NCBI GenBank assembly: GCA_019239915.1
Contig: JAFAZF010000065.1
Span: 1 to 64,000, forward strand
Direction of reading: 5' to 3'
Length of the DNA stretch: 64,000 nt
DNA from: Sphingomonadaceae bacterium
Lineage (GTDB): Bacteria; Pseudomonadota; Alphaproteobacteria; Sphingomonadales; Sphingomonadaceae
Part shown: piece by piece, positions 7,891 through 16,738 of the stretch
Position numbering within the stretch: position 1 is the stretch's first letter
How the letters are laid out: each line of letters begins with the position of its first letter
Notes under the pieces: model-generated
Told to the model about the DNA's origin: nothing
The model's database searches: none
Seen by the model: only the letters and a program-made list of their open reading frames with translations
Program-made: the position numbers and the translations under genes

Positions 7891-8628
7891 ATGGCCATCT
7901 GGTCTGATCCTCCCACGACCTCGGTGCCCAACTCGCGCGCCGCTCGGGAGGCGGCGTTCGACGCCGGCCTGCGGTCCTACATGCTGTCGGTCTATAATTA
8001 CATGATCTCCGGCGTGCTGCTCACCGGCATCGTCGCGCTGCTGTTCTCGAACGGCGGTGTCAATTCGCCGGCCGCGCACCTGTTCATGGCGGGTGGCATC
8101 CTGCCCTTCATCGTCATGCTGGCGCCGCTCGGCGTGGTGATGTGGCTGAGCTTCGGCATCAACCGCATTTCCGAGGGCACCGCCAAGGCGCTGTTCTGGG
8201 CCTATGCCGCGCTGATGGGCGTGTCGCTGTCGACGATCCTGCTGGTCTACACCGGCGGCTCGGTCGCGCAGGCGTTTTTCGCCACGGCAGCGTCGTTCGC
8301 GGGCCTGAGCCTCTACGGCTACACCACGAACCGTAGCCTTTCGGGCCTCGGCACCTTCCTGATCATGGGCGTCGTCGGCCTGATCGTCGCGATGCTGATC
8401 AACATGTTCCTGCACTCGACCGGGCTCGATCTCGCGATCAGCGGCATCGGCGTGCTGCTGTTCGCGGGCCTCACCGCCTATGACACGCAGCGGATCAAGA
8501 GCGGCTACTTCGCCTATGGCGGCACCGCCGTCGCCGGCAAGACCGCGATCATGGGCGCGCTGCAGCTCTATCTCGACTTCATCAACCTGTTCCTCTTCCT
8601 GCTGCGCTTCATGGGCAACCGCCGCTAA
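7891..8628 (+). CDS. Bax inhibitor-1 / YccA family inner membrane protein
   Basis: A 245-residue protein with about seven hydrophobic membrane segments after a 30-residue soluble N-terminus (beginning MAIWSDPPTTS, with SYMLSVYNYM before the first segment). The C-terminal signature ALQLYLDFINLFLFLLRFMG is typical of the BI-1/YccA family. E. coli YccA interacts with the FtsH membrane protease; other members act as pH-sensitive calcium leaks. A role in membrane stress is inferred and is supported by the heat-shock-like promoter upstream. The gene is monocistronic, with a strong terminator after it. Confidence 0.88.
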   Translation: MAIWSDPPTTSVPNSRAAREAAFDAGLRSYMLSVYNYMISGVLLTGIVALLFSNGGVNSPAAHLFMAGGILPFIVMLAPLGVVMWLSFGINRISEGTAKALFWAYAALMGVSLSTILLVYTGGSVAQAFFATAASFAGLSLYGYTTNRSLSGLGTFLIMGVVGLIVAMLINMFLHSTGLDLAISGIGVLLFAGLTAYDTQRIKSGYFAYGGTAVAGKTAIMGALQLYLDFINLFLFLLRFMGNRR

Positions 8629-8650
8629 GCGCCGACGAGACCGGACAAGC

Positions 8651-8687
8651 AAAAACCCGGCGGAGCGATCCGCCGGGTTTTTCTTTT
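8651..8687 (+). terminator. Intrinsic terminator of the Bax-inhibitor-1 gene
   Basis: AAAAACCCGGCGGA pairs with TCCGCCGGGTTTTT around a GCGA loop and is followed by CTTTT. The A-tract on the left arm makes it potentially bidirectional, although the convergent GST gene ends about 110 bases away. Confidence 0.88.
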
Positions 8688-8703
8688 AGGCAACAGCCAG
8701 ACT

Positions 8704-8776
8704 CCGTTCGTGCTGAGCGCAGTCGAAGCACAGCCACCGTCCGTTCATGCCCTTCGACTTCGCTCAGGGCGAACGG
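8704..8776. repeat. REP-like paired palindrome (family 1)
   Basis: Two inverted arms with the cores CTGAGCGCAGTCGAAG and CTTCGACTTCGCTCAG lie between two convergent genes. Confidence 0.85.
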
Positions 8777-8796
8777 GGTCTTGCGATCCCGTGCCC

Positions 8797-9432
8797 TCAA
8801 GCCGGCTGTTGCTGCTGCGCCCGCGCGATGAGGCCGTCGTCGATCTCCGCGGCGCGCTTGTAGGCGGGCCGCTCCGTCATCCGCGCGACATAGGCTTCGA
8901 ACGCCGCCCGCTTCTCGATCACCCCGAACTGCACCATGTAGAAGCCGAGATAGGCGGCGAGCAGCAGATCGGCGGTGGTGAAGCGATCGCCGGCGACGTA
9001 GCCGGCCGCCATCACGCCGCCTTCCAGCACGTCGACCATCTGGTCGAAGCAGCTATAGCCGACCATGCGCTTCTGCTCGTCCGAGATCTGCACGCCGAGC
9101 ACCTTGTCGGTGACCGCCGCCTCGAGCGGGCCGGCGATGTAGAACAGCCAGCGATAATAAGCGGCGCGATCCTCGAGCGCGGGCGCGAGCCCGGCCGCCG
9201 GGAAAGCGTCGGCGAGATAGGTGCAGATCGCGCAGACCTCGGTGACGACCTTGCCGTTGTGCGCGATCGCCGGAACCTTGCCCATCGGATTGACCGCGAG
9301 ATAGTCGGCGGCCTTGATCTTGGCGAAGTCCATGAGCTCGGTGCGATAGGGCTGGCCGATCTCCTCGAGCATCCAGCGCACCACGCGGCCGCGCGACATC
9401 GGGTTGGTGTAGAAGACGAGGTCTTCGCTCAT
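8797..9432 (-). CDS. Glutathione S-transferase family protein
   Basis: A 211-residue GST. The N-terminal thioredoxin-like domain begins with LVFYTNPMSRGRVVRWMLEE, where the serine after PM is at the catalytic position. GKVPAIAHNGKVVTEV is the cis-proline and glutathione-contact region, followed by a helical C-terminal domain. It would conjugate or reduce small electrophiles with glutathione. The ATG overlaps the stop of the upstream dienelactone hydrolase gene by four bases (ATGA), so the two are translated as a pair. The substrate is unknown. Confidence 0.85.
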   Translation of the reverse strand: MSEDLVFYTNPMSRGRVVRWMLEEIGQPYRTELMDFAKIKAADYLAVNPMGKVPAIAHNGKVVTEVCAICTYLADAFPAAGLAPALEDRAAYYRWLFYIAGPLEAAVTDKVLGVQISDEQKRMVGYSCFDQMVDVLEGGVMAAGYVAGDRFTTADLLLAAYLGFYMVQFGVIEKRAAFEAYVARMTERPAYKRAAEIDDGLIARAQQQQPA

Positions 9433-10319
9433 GCCAGATGCTCCTTGAAGAAGGCGATGGTGCGGTCCCACGCCAGCGTCGCGGCGGCAGCGTTGTAGCG
9501 ATCGGGCGCGGTGTCGTTGTGGAAGGCGTGGTTCACGTTCGGATAGAGATAGCTCGTGACGTTCTTGTGTGCCGCCTTCAGCGCCGCCACCCACGGCTGC
9601 GCCGCCGCATCGACCCGCGTGTCGAGCCCGGCATAGTGGAGTAGGATCGGCGCCTCGACCTTGGCCGCCTCGGACGGATCGGGCGGCGGACCGTAGAAGG
9701 CGACGACCGCGTCGGCCGCATGGCCGCCCGCCACCGCGACGCGATCGGCCAGCGCGCCGCCCCAGCAAAACCCGACAATGCCGACCTTGCCGTTCGAGCG
9801 GCCGCCGGCCTTGATCCACTTCAGCGTCGCGATCGCATCCTGCGTCGTCTGCGCCAGATCGAGCGCGGCGATCATCGCGCGCGCCTTGTCGTCGTCGCCC
9901 TGCGGACTGCCGCCCGACGGCGTCAGCAGATCGGGCGCGAGCGCGACGAAACCGGCCAGCGCGGCGCGGCGCGCGACATCCCTCGTATAGGGTTGCAGCC
10001 CGCGGTTCTCGTGGATCACGACGATGGCGGGGAGGGACGCGGCCGCCTTGCCTTCGGGTGTCGCCTGATAGCCGGTGATCCTGCGGCCGGGCGCGGTTTC
10101 CCAGCTCGTCACGGTCGTGACGAGGCGTGGATCGTCCTCCGCGACGATCGCGGCGGCTGCCGGGTTCGATGCGATGCCGGCGATCAGCGCCTCGGCGGCG
10201 GCGGCGCTGCCGGCAAGCCGCACCATGTCGGCCATAAAGCCGCGGCGGTCATTCGAGACGTGGGTGAAATGATCGTGGAGCGCGATCGCGCGGGCGCGCA
10301 GTCCGTCGTCCTCGGCCAT
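9429..10319 (-). CDS. Dienelactone hydrolase family protein
   Basis: A 296-residue alpha/beta hydrolase. The nucleophile motif is GFCWGG, so the nucleophile is a cysteine. The remaining triad members are the aspartate in AGLDTRVD and the histidine in NHAFHND, as in dienelactone hydrolases. Residues 1-75 form a helical N-terminal extension seen in the carboxymethylenebutenolidase subgroup. It may hydrolyse lactones or esters; the substrate is not evident. The start is set by AAGGAG eight bases before the chosen ATG. It is the first gene of a two-gene unit with the GST. Confidence 0.85.
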   Translation of the reverse strand: MAEDDGLRARAIALHDHFTHVSNDRRGFMADMVRLAGSAAAAEALIAGIASNPAAAAIVAEDDPRLVTTVTSWETAPGRRITGYQATPEGKAAASLPAIVVIHENRGLQPYTRDVARRAALAGFVALAPDLLTPSGGSPQGDDDKARAMIAALDLAQTTQDAIATLKWIKAGGRSNGKVGIVGFCWGGALADRVAVAGGHAADAVVAFYGPPPDPSEAAKVEAPILLHYAGLDTRVDAAAQPWVAALKAAHKNVTSYLYPNVNHAFHNDTAPDRYNAAAATLAWDRTIAFFKEHLA

Positions 10320-10389
10320 GGTCAGCTCCTTCCGCATCCCGCCCGCGTGCGAGGCTAGGCTCACGGCACTCCTCAGGCAACGCATCTCA

Positions 10390-10479
10390 CCGTTCGGTTC
10401 GAGCCTGTCGAGAACCAGCCCGCGCCGACTTCTCGACTGCGGGTCTCGACAGGCTCGACCCTCCGCTCGAAGCGAACGG
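10390..10479. repeat. REP-like paired palindrome, TCGAGCCTGTCGAGA variant
   Basis: A CCGTTCGGTTCGAG arm and the inner GCCTGTCGAGA / TCTCGACAGGC pair form nested inverted repeats between divergent genes. Confidence 0.8.
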
Positions 10480-10538
10480 AGTTGAGACGTAAACTAGCGT
10501 GGCGGCGTTACGGCTCGTGGATAGAGAGGGAGAGCGAA

Positions 10539-11414
10539 ATGGACGTCGGCTTCATCGGGCTCGGCAATATGGGCTTCGGCATCGCGAGGAGCCTGCTCCG
10601 CGCCGGTCATACCGTCACGGTGTGGAACCGCACCGCCGCCAAGGCCGAGCCGCTCGGCGCGGACGGCGCGACGATCGCGAGCACGCCGGGCGAGGCGGCC
10701 AAGGCCGGCATCGTGATGAGCATGCTGGCGGACGATCATGCCGTCGCGGAGGTCGTGTTCGGCGAAGGCGGCATCCTCGCGGGCGCGCCCGAGGCGCTGC
10801 ACGTCTCGATGAGCACGATCAGCGTCGCGCTCGCCAAGCGGATGGCGGATGCGCATGCAGAGGCGGGCAGTGCGCTCGTCTCGGCGCCGGTGTTCGGGCG
10901 GCCGGCGGCGGCGGAAAGCGCCAAGCTGTTCGTGGTCGCGGCGGGCGAAGGGAGCCATCTCGATCGCGCGGCGCCGCTGTTCGATGCGGTCGGGCAGAAG
11001 AGCTTCATCGTCGGCGATGCGCCCTACGAGGCCAACCTGGTCAAGCTCGCGGGCAACTTCATGATCGCGGGGACGACAGAGATGCTCGCCGAGGCGATGG
11101 CGCTGGGCGAGAAGGGCGGCGTAGCGCGCGCGAAGCTCCTCGAGGTGCTCGCGGGTACGCTGTTCGGTTCTCCGATCGTGCAGAATTACGGCGGCTATAT
11201 TCGCGACGAGGCCTATCTGCCGGCGGGTTTCGCGGCGCCGCTCGGTCTCAAGGACCTGCGACTGGTCGGCGAAGCGGCGGAAGAGCTACGCGTGCCGCTG
11301 CCGCTGCTCGGCATCGCCCGCGATCATCTGCTCGAGACGATCGCGATCGACGGCGAGGAGATCGACTGGTCGGCGCTGGCGAAGAGCGTGTTCAGGGGCG
11401 CGGGGCTTAAGTAA
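10539..11414 (+). CDS. NAD(P)-dependent beta-hydroxyacid dehydrogenase family oxidoreductase
   Basis: A 291-residue enzyme of the 3-hydroxyisobutyrate/6-phosphogluconate dehydrogenase-like superfamily. The Rossmann motif is GLGNMG at residues 7-12, the substrate loop is SMSTIS, and the catalytic lysine lies in KLAGNFM. The SAPVFGRP segment, instead of the usual DAPVSGG, resembles the glyoxylate/succinic-semialdehyde reductase side of the family. The start follows GAGAGGGAGAG, so an in-frame ATG 57 bases upstream is not used. The substrate cannot be decided from sequence. Confidence 0.85.
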   Translation: MDVGFIGLGNMGFGIARSLLRAGHTVTVWNRTAAKAEPLGADGATIASTPGEAAKAGIVMSMLADDHAVAEVVFGEGGILAGAPEALHVSMSTISVALAKRMADAHAEAGSALVSAPVFGRPAAAESAKLFVVAAGEGSHLDRAAPLFDAVGQKSFIVGDAPYEANLVKLAGNFMIAGTTEMLAEAMALGEKGGVARAKLLEVLAGTLFGSPIVQNYGGYIRDEAYLPAGFAAPLGLKDLRLVGEAAEELRVPLPLLGIARDHLLETIAIDGEEIDWSALAKSVFRGAGLK

Positions 11415-11424
11415 CGGCCGCGCT

Positions 11425-11536
11425 GTTCCCGGCGAAGGCCGGGGTCCAGTCCGAAACAGGAAATCCACGCGGCAGCGTGGAGCGCGCCGCTGCGCGCGTT
11501 TTTGCTTGTGCTGGACCCCGGCCTTCGCCGGGGAAC
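11425..11536. repeat. Palindromic element, GGGGTCCAG family, copy 1
   Basis: Inverted arms carry GGCGAAGGCCGGGGTCCAG and its complement with one single-base indel. An internal hairpin of GCGGCAGCG type lies between them. The element sits between two convergent genes and is closely related to the element near base 30100. Confidence 0.85.
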
Positions 11537-11552
11537 AAGGGTGGTCGGGATA

Positions 11553-11585
11553 GGAAAAGGCGAGGCCCGTTTTCGCGGACCTCGC
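11553..11585 (-). terminator. Probable intrinsic terminator of clpA
   Basis: Read on the minus strand, a stem of GCGAGG pairing with CCTCGC, extended past one mismatch by three more pairs, is followed by CTTTTCC. It begins about 30 bases after the clpA stop. Confidence 0.55.
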
Positions 11586-11615
11586 ATTTCGTTCAAGCGC
11601 TACCGGCGCCCGCGC

Positions 11616-13943
11616 TTACGCCTTAACCTTCGGCTTGCCGCCTTTGGCTTCGCCGCGCTTGTTCCGTGGCGCCTTGGGCGGGGCCGAGACGATCTCGAAG
11701 GCGAGCGCGTCGTCCTTGAGGTGCACCTTGACCTCGCCGCCGTTGACGAGCTTGCCGAACAGCAGCTCCTCCGCGAGCGGCTGCTTGATCTTCTCCTGGA
11801 TGAGTCGGCCCATCGGCCGCGCGCCATAGAGCTTGTCGTAGCCGCGCGCGGTGAGCCAGTCGCGCGCTTCGTCCGACAGCGCGATGTGGACGTTGCGATC
11901 GGCGAGCTGCAGTTCGAGCTGGAGGATGAACTTCTCGACGACGCGGTTGATCACCTCGGTCGGCAGGTAGCCGAACGGGACGATCGCATCGAGGCGGTTG
12001 CGGAACTCCGGCGTGAACATCTTCTTCACCGCCTCCTCGTCCTCGCCCTCGCGGGTGAGGTTGCCGAAGCCGAGGCTCTCCCGCGCCATGTCGGACGCGC
12101 CGGCATTGGTCGTCATGATCAGGATGACGTTGCGGAAATCGACGGTCTTGCCGTGGTGATCGGTCAGCTTGCCGTTGTCCATCACCTGCAGGAGGATGTT
12201 GAACAGATCGGGATGCGCCTTCTCGATCTCGTCGAGCAGCAGCACGCAATGCGGATGCTGATCGACGGCGTCGGTGAGCAGGCCGCCCTGATCATAGCCG
12301 ACATAGCCCGGCGGCGCGCCGATCAGGCGGCTGACCGAGTGCCGCTCCATATATTCCGACATGTCGAAACGCTGGAGCGGAATGCCCAGGATGTTCGAGA
12401 GCTGCCGCGCGACCTCGGTCTTGCCGACGCCGGTGGGCCCCGAGAACAGATAATTGCCGATCGGCTTATCCGGCTCGCGCAGGCCGGCGCGGCTGAGCTT
12501 GATCGCCGAGGCGAGCTTCTCGATCGCCGCGTCCTGCCCGAAGACGACGCGCTTCAGATCGGTGTCGAGCGTCTCGAGCACCTTCTTATCGTCGGTCGAG
12601 ACCGACTTCGGGGGAATCCGCGCGATCGTTGCGACGACCGCCTCGATCTCCTTCGGCGTGATCACCTTCTTGCGGCGCGAGACCGGCACCAGCATCTGCA
12701 TTGCGCCGACTTCGTCGATCACGTCGATCGCCTTGTCGGGCAGCTTGCGGTCGTTGATGTACCGCGCCGAAAGCTCGACGGCGGTCTTGATCGCATCGGG
12801 CGTGTAGCGAACCGAGTGATGCGCCTCGAACGAGGAGCGCAGGCCGGCGAGGATCTTGATCGTATCCTCGATCGACGGCTCGTTGACGTCGATCTTCTGG
12901 AAGCGGCGGAGCAGCGCGCGATCCTTCTCGAAGTGGTTGCGAAACTCCTTGTAGGTGGTCGATCCGATGCAGCGGATCGAACCGCCGGAGAGCGCCGGCT
13001 TCAGGAGGTTGGACGCATCCATCGCGCCGCCCGAGGTGGCACCAGCGCCGATCACGGTGTGGATCTCGTCGATGAACAGCACCGCATGCGGCAGCTTCTC
13101 GAGCTCGGTGACGACCTGCTTCAGCCGCTCCTCGAAATCGCCGCGATAGCGCGTGCCGGCGAGCAGCGCGCCCATGTCGAGCGAGTAGATCACCGCGGGC
13201 TGGAGCACCTCGGGCACATCGCCCTCGATGATCTTGCGCGCGAGGCCCTCGGCGATCGCGGTCTTGCCGACACCGGGATCGCCGACATAGAGCGGGTTGT
13301 TCTTCGAGCGTCGGCAAAGGATCTGCACGGTGCGATCGACCTCGGCGGCGCGGCCGATCAGCGGATCGACCTTTCCTTCCTTGGCCTTCTCGTTGAGGTT
13401 GACGCAGAATTGCTTGAGCGCGCTCTCGCCCTTCTGCTTGGTTTCGGATTTCTGCGCTTTCTCCTCGTCGGAACCCTTCACCTCGCGCGCCTCCGATGCC
13501 TGGCCGCCCTTGCCGACGCCGTGGCTGATGTAGCTGACCGCATCCAGCCGGCTCATGTCCTGCTGCTGCAGGAAATAGACGGCGTAGCTCTCGCGCTCGG
13601 AGAAGAGTGCGACGAGCACGTTGGCGCCGGTCACCTCCTCGCGGCCCGAGGACTGGACGTGGAGGATCGCGCGCTGGACGACGCGCTGGAAGCCGCTGGT
13701 GGGCGAGGGGTCAGAGCTGCCGCCGCTCTTCAGCGCATCGAGCTCGGTATCGAGATAGGTGGTAACGGCCTGCTTGAGCTCGCCGAGGTCGACGCCGCAG
13801 GCGATCATGACTTTGGAAGCATGCTCGTCGCTAATCAGCGCGAGCAGCAGGTGCTCCAGCGTCGCATATTCATGGTGCCGGCTGGAAGCGTTGGCGAGCG
13901 CGTTGTGCAGCGTCTGCTCGAGCTCGCGGGCAAATGATGGCAT
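11616..13943 (-). CDS. clpA: ATP-dependent Clp protease ATP-binding subunit ClpA
   Basis: A 775-residue AAA+ unfoldase that feeds substrates to ClpP in the cytoplasm. The N-domain (MPSFARELEQTLHNALANAS, repeat around residues 1-145) binds adaptors. The first AAA module has GDPGVGKT and DEIHTVIGAGATSGG; the second has GPTGVGKT and LLLDEIEKAHPD. A charged linker rich in K/E lies near residues 150-170. No clpS gene is adjacent, although clpS often precedes clpA. AGGAG lies nine bases before the ATG. The C-terminal tail is basic (RNKRGEAKGGKPKVKA). Confidence 0.95.
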   Translation of the reverse strand: MPSFARELEQTLHNALANASSRHHEYATLEHLLLALISDEHASKVMIACGVDLGELKQAVTTYLDTELDALKSGGSSDPSPTSGFQRVVQRAILHVQSSGREEVTGANVLVALFSERESYAVYFLQQQDMSRLDAVSYISHGVGKGGQASEAREVKGSDEEKAQKSETKQKGESALKQFCVNLNEKAKEGKVDPLIGRAAEVDRTVQILCRRSKNNPLYVGDPGVGKTAIAEGLARKIIEGDVPEVLQPAVIYSLDMGALLAGTRYRGDFEERLKQVVTELEKLPHAVLFIDEIHTVIGAGATSGGAMDASNLLKPALSGGSIRCIGSTTYKEFRNHFEKDRALLRRFQKIDVNEPSIEDTIKILAGLRSSFEAHHSVRYTPDAIKTAVELSARYINDRKLPDKAIDVIDEVGAMQMLVPVSRRKKVITPKEIEAVVATIARIPPKSVSTDDKKVLETLDTDLKRVVFGQDAAIEKLASAIKLSRAGLREPDKPIGNYLFSGPTGVGKTEVARQLSNILGIPLQRFDMSEYMERHSVSRLIGAPPGYVGYDQGGLLTDAVDQHPHCVLLLDEIEKAHPDLFNILLQVMDNGKLTDHHGKTVDFRNVILIMTTNAGASDMARESLGFGNLTREGEDEEAVKKMFTPEFRNRLDAIVPFGYLPTEVINRVVEKFILQLELQLADRNVHIALSDEARDWLTARGYDKLYGARPMGRLIQEKIKQPLAEELLFGKLVNGGEVKVHLKDDALAFEIVSAPPKAPRNKRGEAKGGKPKVKA

Positions 13944-14090
13944 TGTCGACTTACTCCTTCGGGCTCAAGCGACGCCCGAGCCCCTGATCGACAATGTCGG
14001 GTGGGAGGGCCCGTTCATCAAGAACGGCCGAACCGCTTGGCTGGTTGCACCTGATGGCGGTGCGTGGGGCCGAGGCGGTTCTGCGCGCTC

Positions 14091-14288
14091 TCATCGCTTG
14101 AATAAGGCGTCCGCGCTTGCGCGATGGTTAACGGCCGCTTCAATTTTCTCGCGTGTTCGGGTGATCTCGGCCTCGAGTGCGGCGATGCGGCCATGCAGTT
14201 CTTCGACGGACCAGGGATCGAGATCCTGGCGCCCGAGCGCGGTCAGCGGATCGTCCGGGCGCTTCGCGAAAAGTTCGTCCAAGTCCAC
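14091..14288 (-). CDS. DUF1192 family small protein
   Basis: A 65-residue protein that begins with GTG and reads VDLDELFAKRPDDPLTALGR, then EELHGRIAALEAEITRTREKI. This matches the alphaproteobacterial DUF1192 family: a short acidic start, then a coiled-coil helix with periodic leucines and isoleucines. The function is unknown. It lies upstream of clpA on the same strand with a 147-base gap. The longer open frame that continues upstream is not homologous and overlaps the divergent oxidoreductase promoter. Confidence 0.75.
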   Translation of the reverse strand: MDLDELFAKRPDDPLTALGRQDLDPWSVEELHGRIAALEAEITRTREKIEAAVNHRASADALFKR

Positions 14289-14388
14289 AACACACAGCGT
14301 TGACCGAACCGAGTCGGCTGTCAATAAGGGGGTCGGCTCCGTCCGCCGCGATGCAACAAAATAGCGGTGGACAATCTGGGGAGGGAGC

Positions 14389-15396
14389 ATGGCGTCGCTG
14401 CCGGAACGGATGATCGCGATCGATCCGGAGGAGGCGGGCGGCCCCGAAGTGCTCGTCGCGGTCGAGCGGCCGGTGCCCGTGCCGGCGCCGGGCGAATATC
14501 TCATCAAGGTGGCCGCCGCCGGCGTCAACCGGCCGGACGCGATGCAGCGCCAGGGCAAGTATCCGCCGCCGCCGGGCGCGCCTTCGATCCTGGGGCTCGA
14601 ACTGGCTGGCGAGGTCGCCGCGGTCGGTGACGGCGCCGAGCCGGCGATGATCGGGCAACCGGTCTGCGCGCTGGTCGCGGGCGGCGGATATGCCGAATAT
14701 GCCGTCGCGCCCGCCGGCCAGTGCCTTCCCGTGCCGCACGCGCTGACGATGGTTGAAGCGGCGGCGATCCCCGAAACGCTGTTCACGGTGTGGACCAACG
14801 TCTTTGAGCGCGCGCATATCGTCGAGGGGGATACGCTGCTCGTCCATGGCGGCACGAGCGGCATCGGCACGATGGCGATCCTGCTTGGCACGCTGTTCGA
14901 TCTGACGGTGATCGTCACCGCCGGCTCGGACGCGAAATGCGCCGCGGCCAGAGCGAACGGCGCGGCGCACGCGATCAACTACAAGACGCAGGATTTCGTC
15001 GCGGAGGTGGCGCGCATCACCGGCGGCCGCGGCTGCCAGGCGGTGCTCGACATGGTGGGCGGCGACTATGTGCCGCGCAACCTCAAATGCCTCGCCGAGG
15101 AAGGCCGGCACGTTTCGATCGCGGTGCAGGGCGGCAACAAGGCCGAGATCCGGTTGCACGAGCTGATGCAGCGTCGGCTCACGCTCACCGGCTCGACGCT
15201 CCGGGCGCGCTCGGCGGCGTTCAAGAGCCTCGTCGCGGACGAGCTCTGCCGGACGGTGTGGCCGCACGTCGCCGAGGGGCGGCTGAAGCCGGTGATCGAC
15301 AGCGTCTTTCCGCTGCGCGAAGCGGCGAAGGCACACGCCCGGCTCGAGAGCGGCGATCATGTCGGCAAGATCGTGCTGGAGATGGGCTCAAACTAA
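14389..15396 (+). CDS. NAD(P)H quinone oxidoreductase / zinc-independent MDR enzyme
   Basis: A 335-residue medium-chain dehydrogenase/reductase of the quinone oxidoreductase (PIG3/TP53I3-like) group. GVNRPDAMQRQGKYPPPPGA is the characteristic N-terminal signature. The nucleotide site is HGGTSGIGTMAI, and NADPH preference is inferred from the group. No catalytic zinc cysteine/histidine set is seen. It probably reduces quinones or other enones. GGGGAGGGAGC directly before the ATG fixes the start. It is divergent from the DUF1192-clpA pair. Confidence 0.88.
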   Translation: MASLPERMIAIDPEEAGGPEVLVAVERPVPVPAPGEYLIKVAAAGVNRPDAMQRQGKYPPPPGAPSILGLELAGEVAAVGDGAEPAMIGQPVCALVAGGGYAEYAVAPAGQCLPVPHALTMVEAAAIPETLFTVWTNVFERAHIVEGDTLLVHGGTSGIGTMAILLGTLFDLTVIVTAGSDAKCAAARANGAAHAINYKTQDFVAEVARITGGRGCQAVLDMVGGDYVPRNLKCLAEEGRHVSIAVQGGNKAEIRLHELMQRRLTLTGSTLRARSAAFKSLVADELCRTVWPHVAEGRLKPVIDSVFPLREAAKAHARLESGDHVGKIVLEMGSN

Positions 15397-15407
15397 CCCC
15401 TCCAACC

Positions 15408-15480
15408 TTCGTTCAGCCTGAGCGAAGTCGAAGGCCACGCGCCGACGGTAGCTGCACTTCGACTTCGCTCAGTGCGAACG
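15408..15480. repeat. REP-like paired palindrome (family 1)
   Basis: The cores CTGAGCGAAGTCGAAG and CTTCGACTTCGCTCAG are inverted between the convergent oxidoreductase and glpX genes. Confidence 0.85.
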
Positions 15481-15501
15481 GGGATTTCGCGTGATCGATT
15501 T

Positions 15502-15652
15502 CCGTTCGCTTCGAGCGAAGGGTCGAGCCGGTCGAGAGCGGCAGGTGAACCATGCCCCGCATGGTTCAGGATCGTCCGGGGGACGATCCGACCTGCCGCT
15601 CAGTCGAGAAGTCTCACGCACGGCCGGTTCTCGACAAGCTCGAACCGAACGG
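15502..15652. repeat. Compound nested palindrome
   Basis: Outer arms of the CCGTTCG...CGAACGG type enclose several smaller inverted repeats, including GGATCGTCC/GGACGATCC and GAACCATGC/GCATGGTTC. It directly follows another family-1 element. Confidence 0.8.
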
Positions 15653-15668
15653 CGGAAAGGAAAGGCAC

Positions 15669-16640
15669 TTATCCCTTGTGGTGCTCGCCCTTCACCCAGC
15701 GCACCGTGCCGGTCGATGCGCGCATCACGACGCTCTCGGTCGTGATGCAGCCGCCCTTGCGGACCTTGACGCCGTCGAGCAGCGAACCGTCGGTGACGCC
15801 GGTTGCGGCGAAGATCGCATCGCCCTTCACGAGGTCCTGCAGCTTGTAGATGCGATCGAGGTCGCTCACGCCCCATTTGCGCGCGCGCGCCTTCTCGTCG
15901 TCGTTCCGGAACAGGAGCTTGCCTTCGAACTGGCCGCCGACGCAGCTCAACGCCGCCGCCGCGAGCACGCCCTCGGGGGCGCCGCCCGAACCCATATACA
16001 TGTCGATCGTGGTATCGGGATTGGTCACCGCGATCACCCCGGCGACGTCGCCGTCCGGGATGAGGTGGATGCCGCAGCCGATCGCGCGGAGCTCGGCGAT
16101 CAGCTTCTCGTGGCGCGGCCGATCGAGCACGCAGACGACGATCTGGTGCGGATCGACACCCTTCGCCTTGGCCAGCGCATGAACATTCTCGGAAGCGGAG
16201 CGATCGAGGCCGACGATGCCTTCCTCAAACCCCGGTCCGATCGCGAGCTTCTCCATGTAGACGTCGGGCGCGTTGAGGAGGCCACCTTCCTCGGCGATCG
16301 CCAGCACCGCCATCGCGTTGGGGCTCGCTTTGGCAGTGAGCGTCGTGCCCTCGAGCGGATCGAGCGCGATGTCGATCTTCGGTGCGCCGGCGCTGGCGCG
16401 GCCGACCTTCTCGCCGATATAGAGCATCGGTGCTTCGTCACGCTCGCCCTCGCCGATCACCACCGTGCCGTCGAAATCGAGTTCGTTGAACGCCGCGCGC
16501 ATCGCCTCGACCGCAGCAGCGTCCGCCGCTTTCTCGTCCCCGCGTCCCACGAGCTTGGCCGCGGCCATTGCCGCCGCCTCGGTGACGCGCACCATTTCGA
16601 GCACGAGAACCCGGTCGAGCGTCGTGGAAGCTTGCAGCAT
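15669..16640 (-). CDS. glpX: Class II fructose-1,6-bisphosphatase
   Basis: A 323-residue GlpX-type enzyme that dephosphorylates fructose 1,6-bisphosphate in gluconeogenesis. Typical motifs are DGTVVIGEGERDEAPM (metal site), ALDPLEGTTL, and the later VCVLDRPRHEKLI and GSGGAPEGVL. The start follows GAGGGAC; the in-frame extension into the macro-domain region is not part of the gene. In other sphingomonads glpX often follows a homoserine dehydrogenase gene, which is not present here. Confidence 0.93.
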   Translation of the reverse strand: MLQASTTLDRVLVLEMVRVTEAAAMAAAKLVGRGDEKAADAAAVEAMRAAFNELDFDGTVVIGEGERDEAPMLYIGEKVGRASAGAPKIDIALDPLEGTTLTAKASPNAMAVLAIAEEGGLLNAPDVYMEKLAIGPGFEEGIVGLDRSASENVHALAKAKGVDPHQIVVCVLDRPRHEKLIAELRAIGCGIHLIPDGDVAGVIAVTNPDTTIDMYMGSGGAPEGVLAAAALSCVGGQFEGKLLFRNDDEKARARKWGVSDLDRIYKLQDLVKGDAIFAATGVTDGSLLDGVKVRKGGCITTESVVMRASTGTVRWVKGEHHKG

Positions 16641-16738
16641 GCGTCCCTCAATCCTGATGATGGGGAGGCGATAGGCGAGGCCTGTGACGATGTCGAGAAG
16701 CTGAGCCCGCAGGATTGTGCCGCTTTCGCCGCCCGATT

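Noticed and set aside
11502-13937. An 811-codon open frame on the plus strand opposite clpA
   Set aside because: It mirrors clpA exactly, is rich in His, Arg, Asp and Leu, has no family pattern, and is the expected antisense frame of a GC-rich gene.
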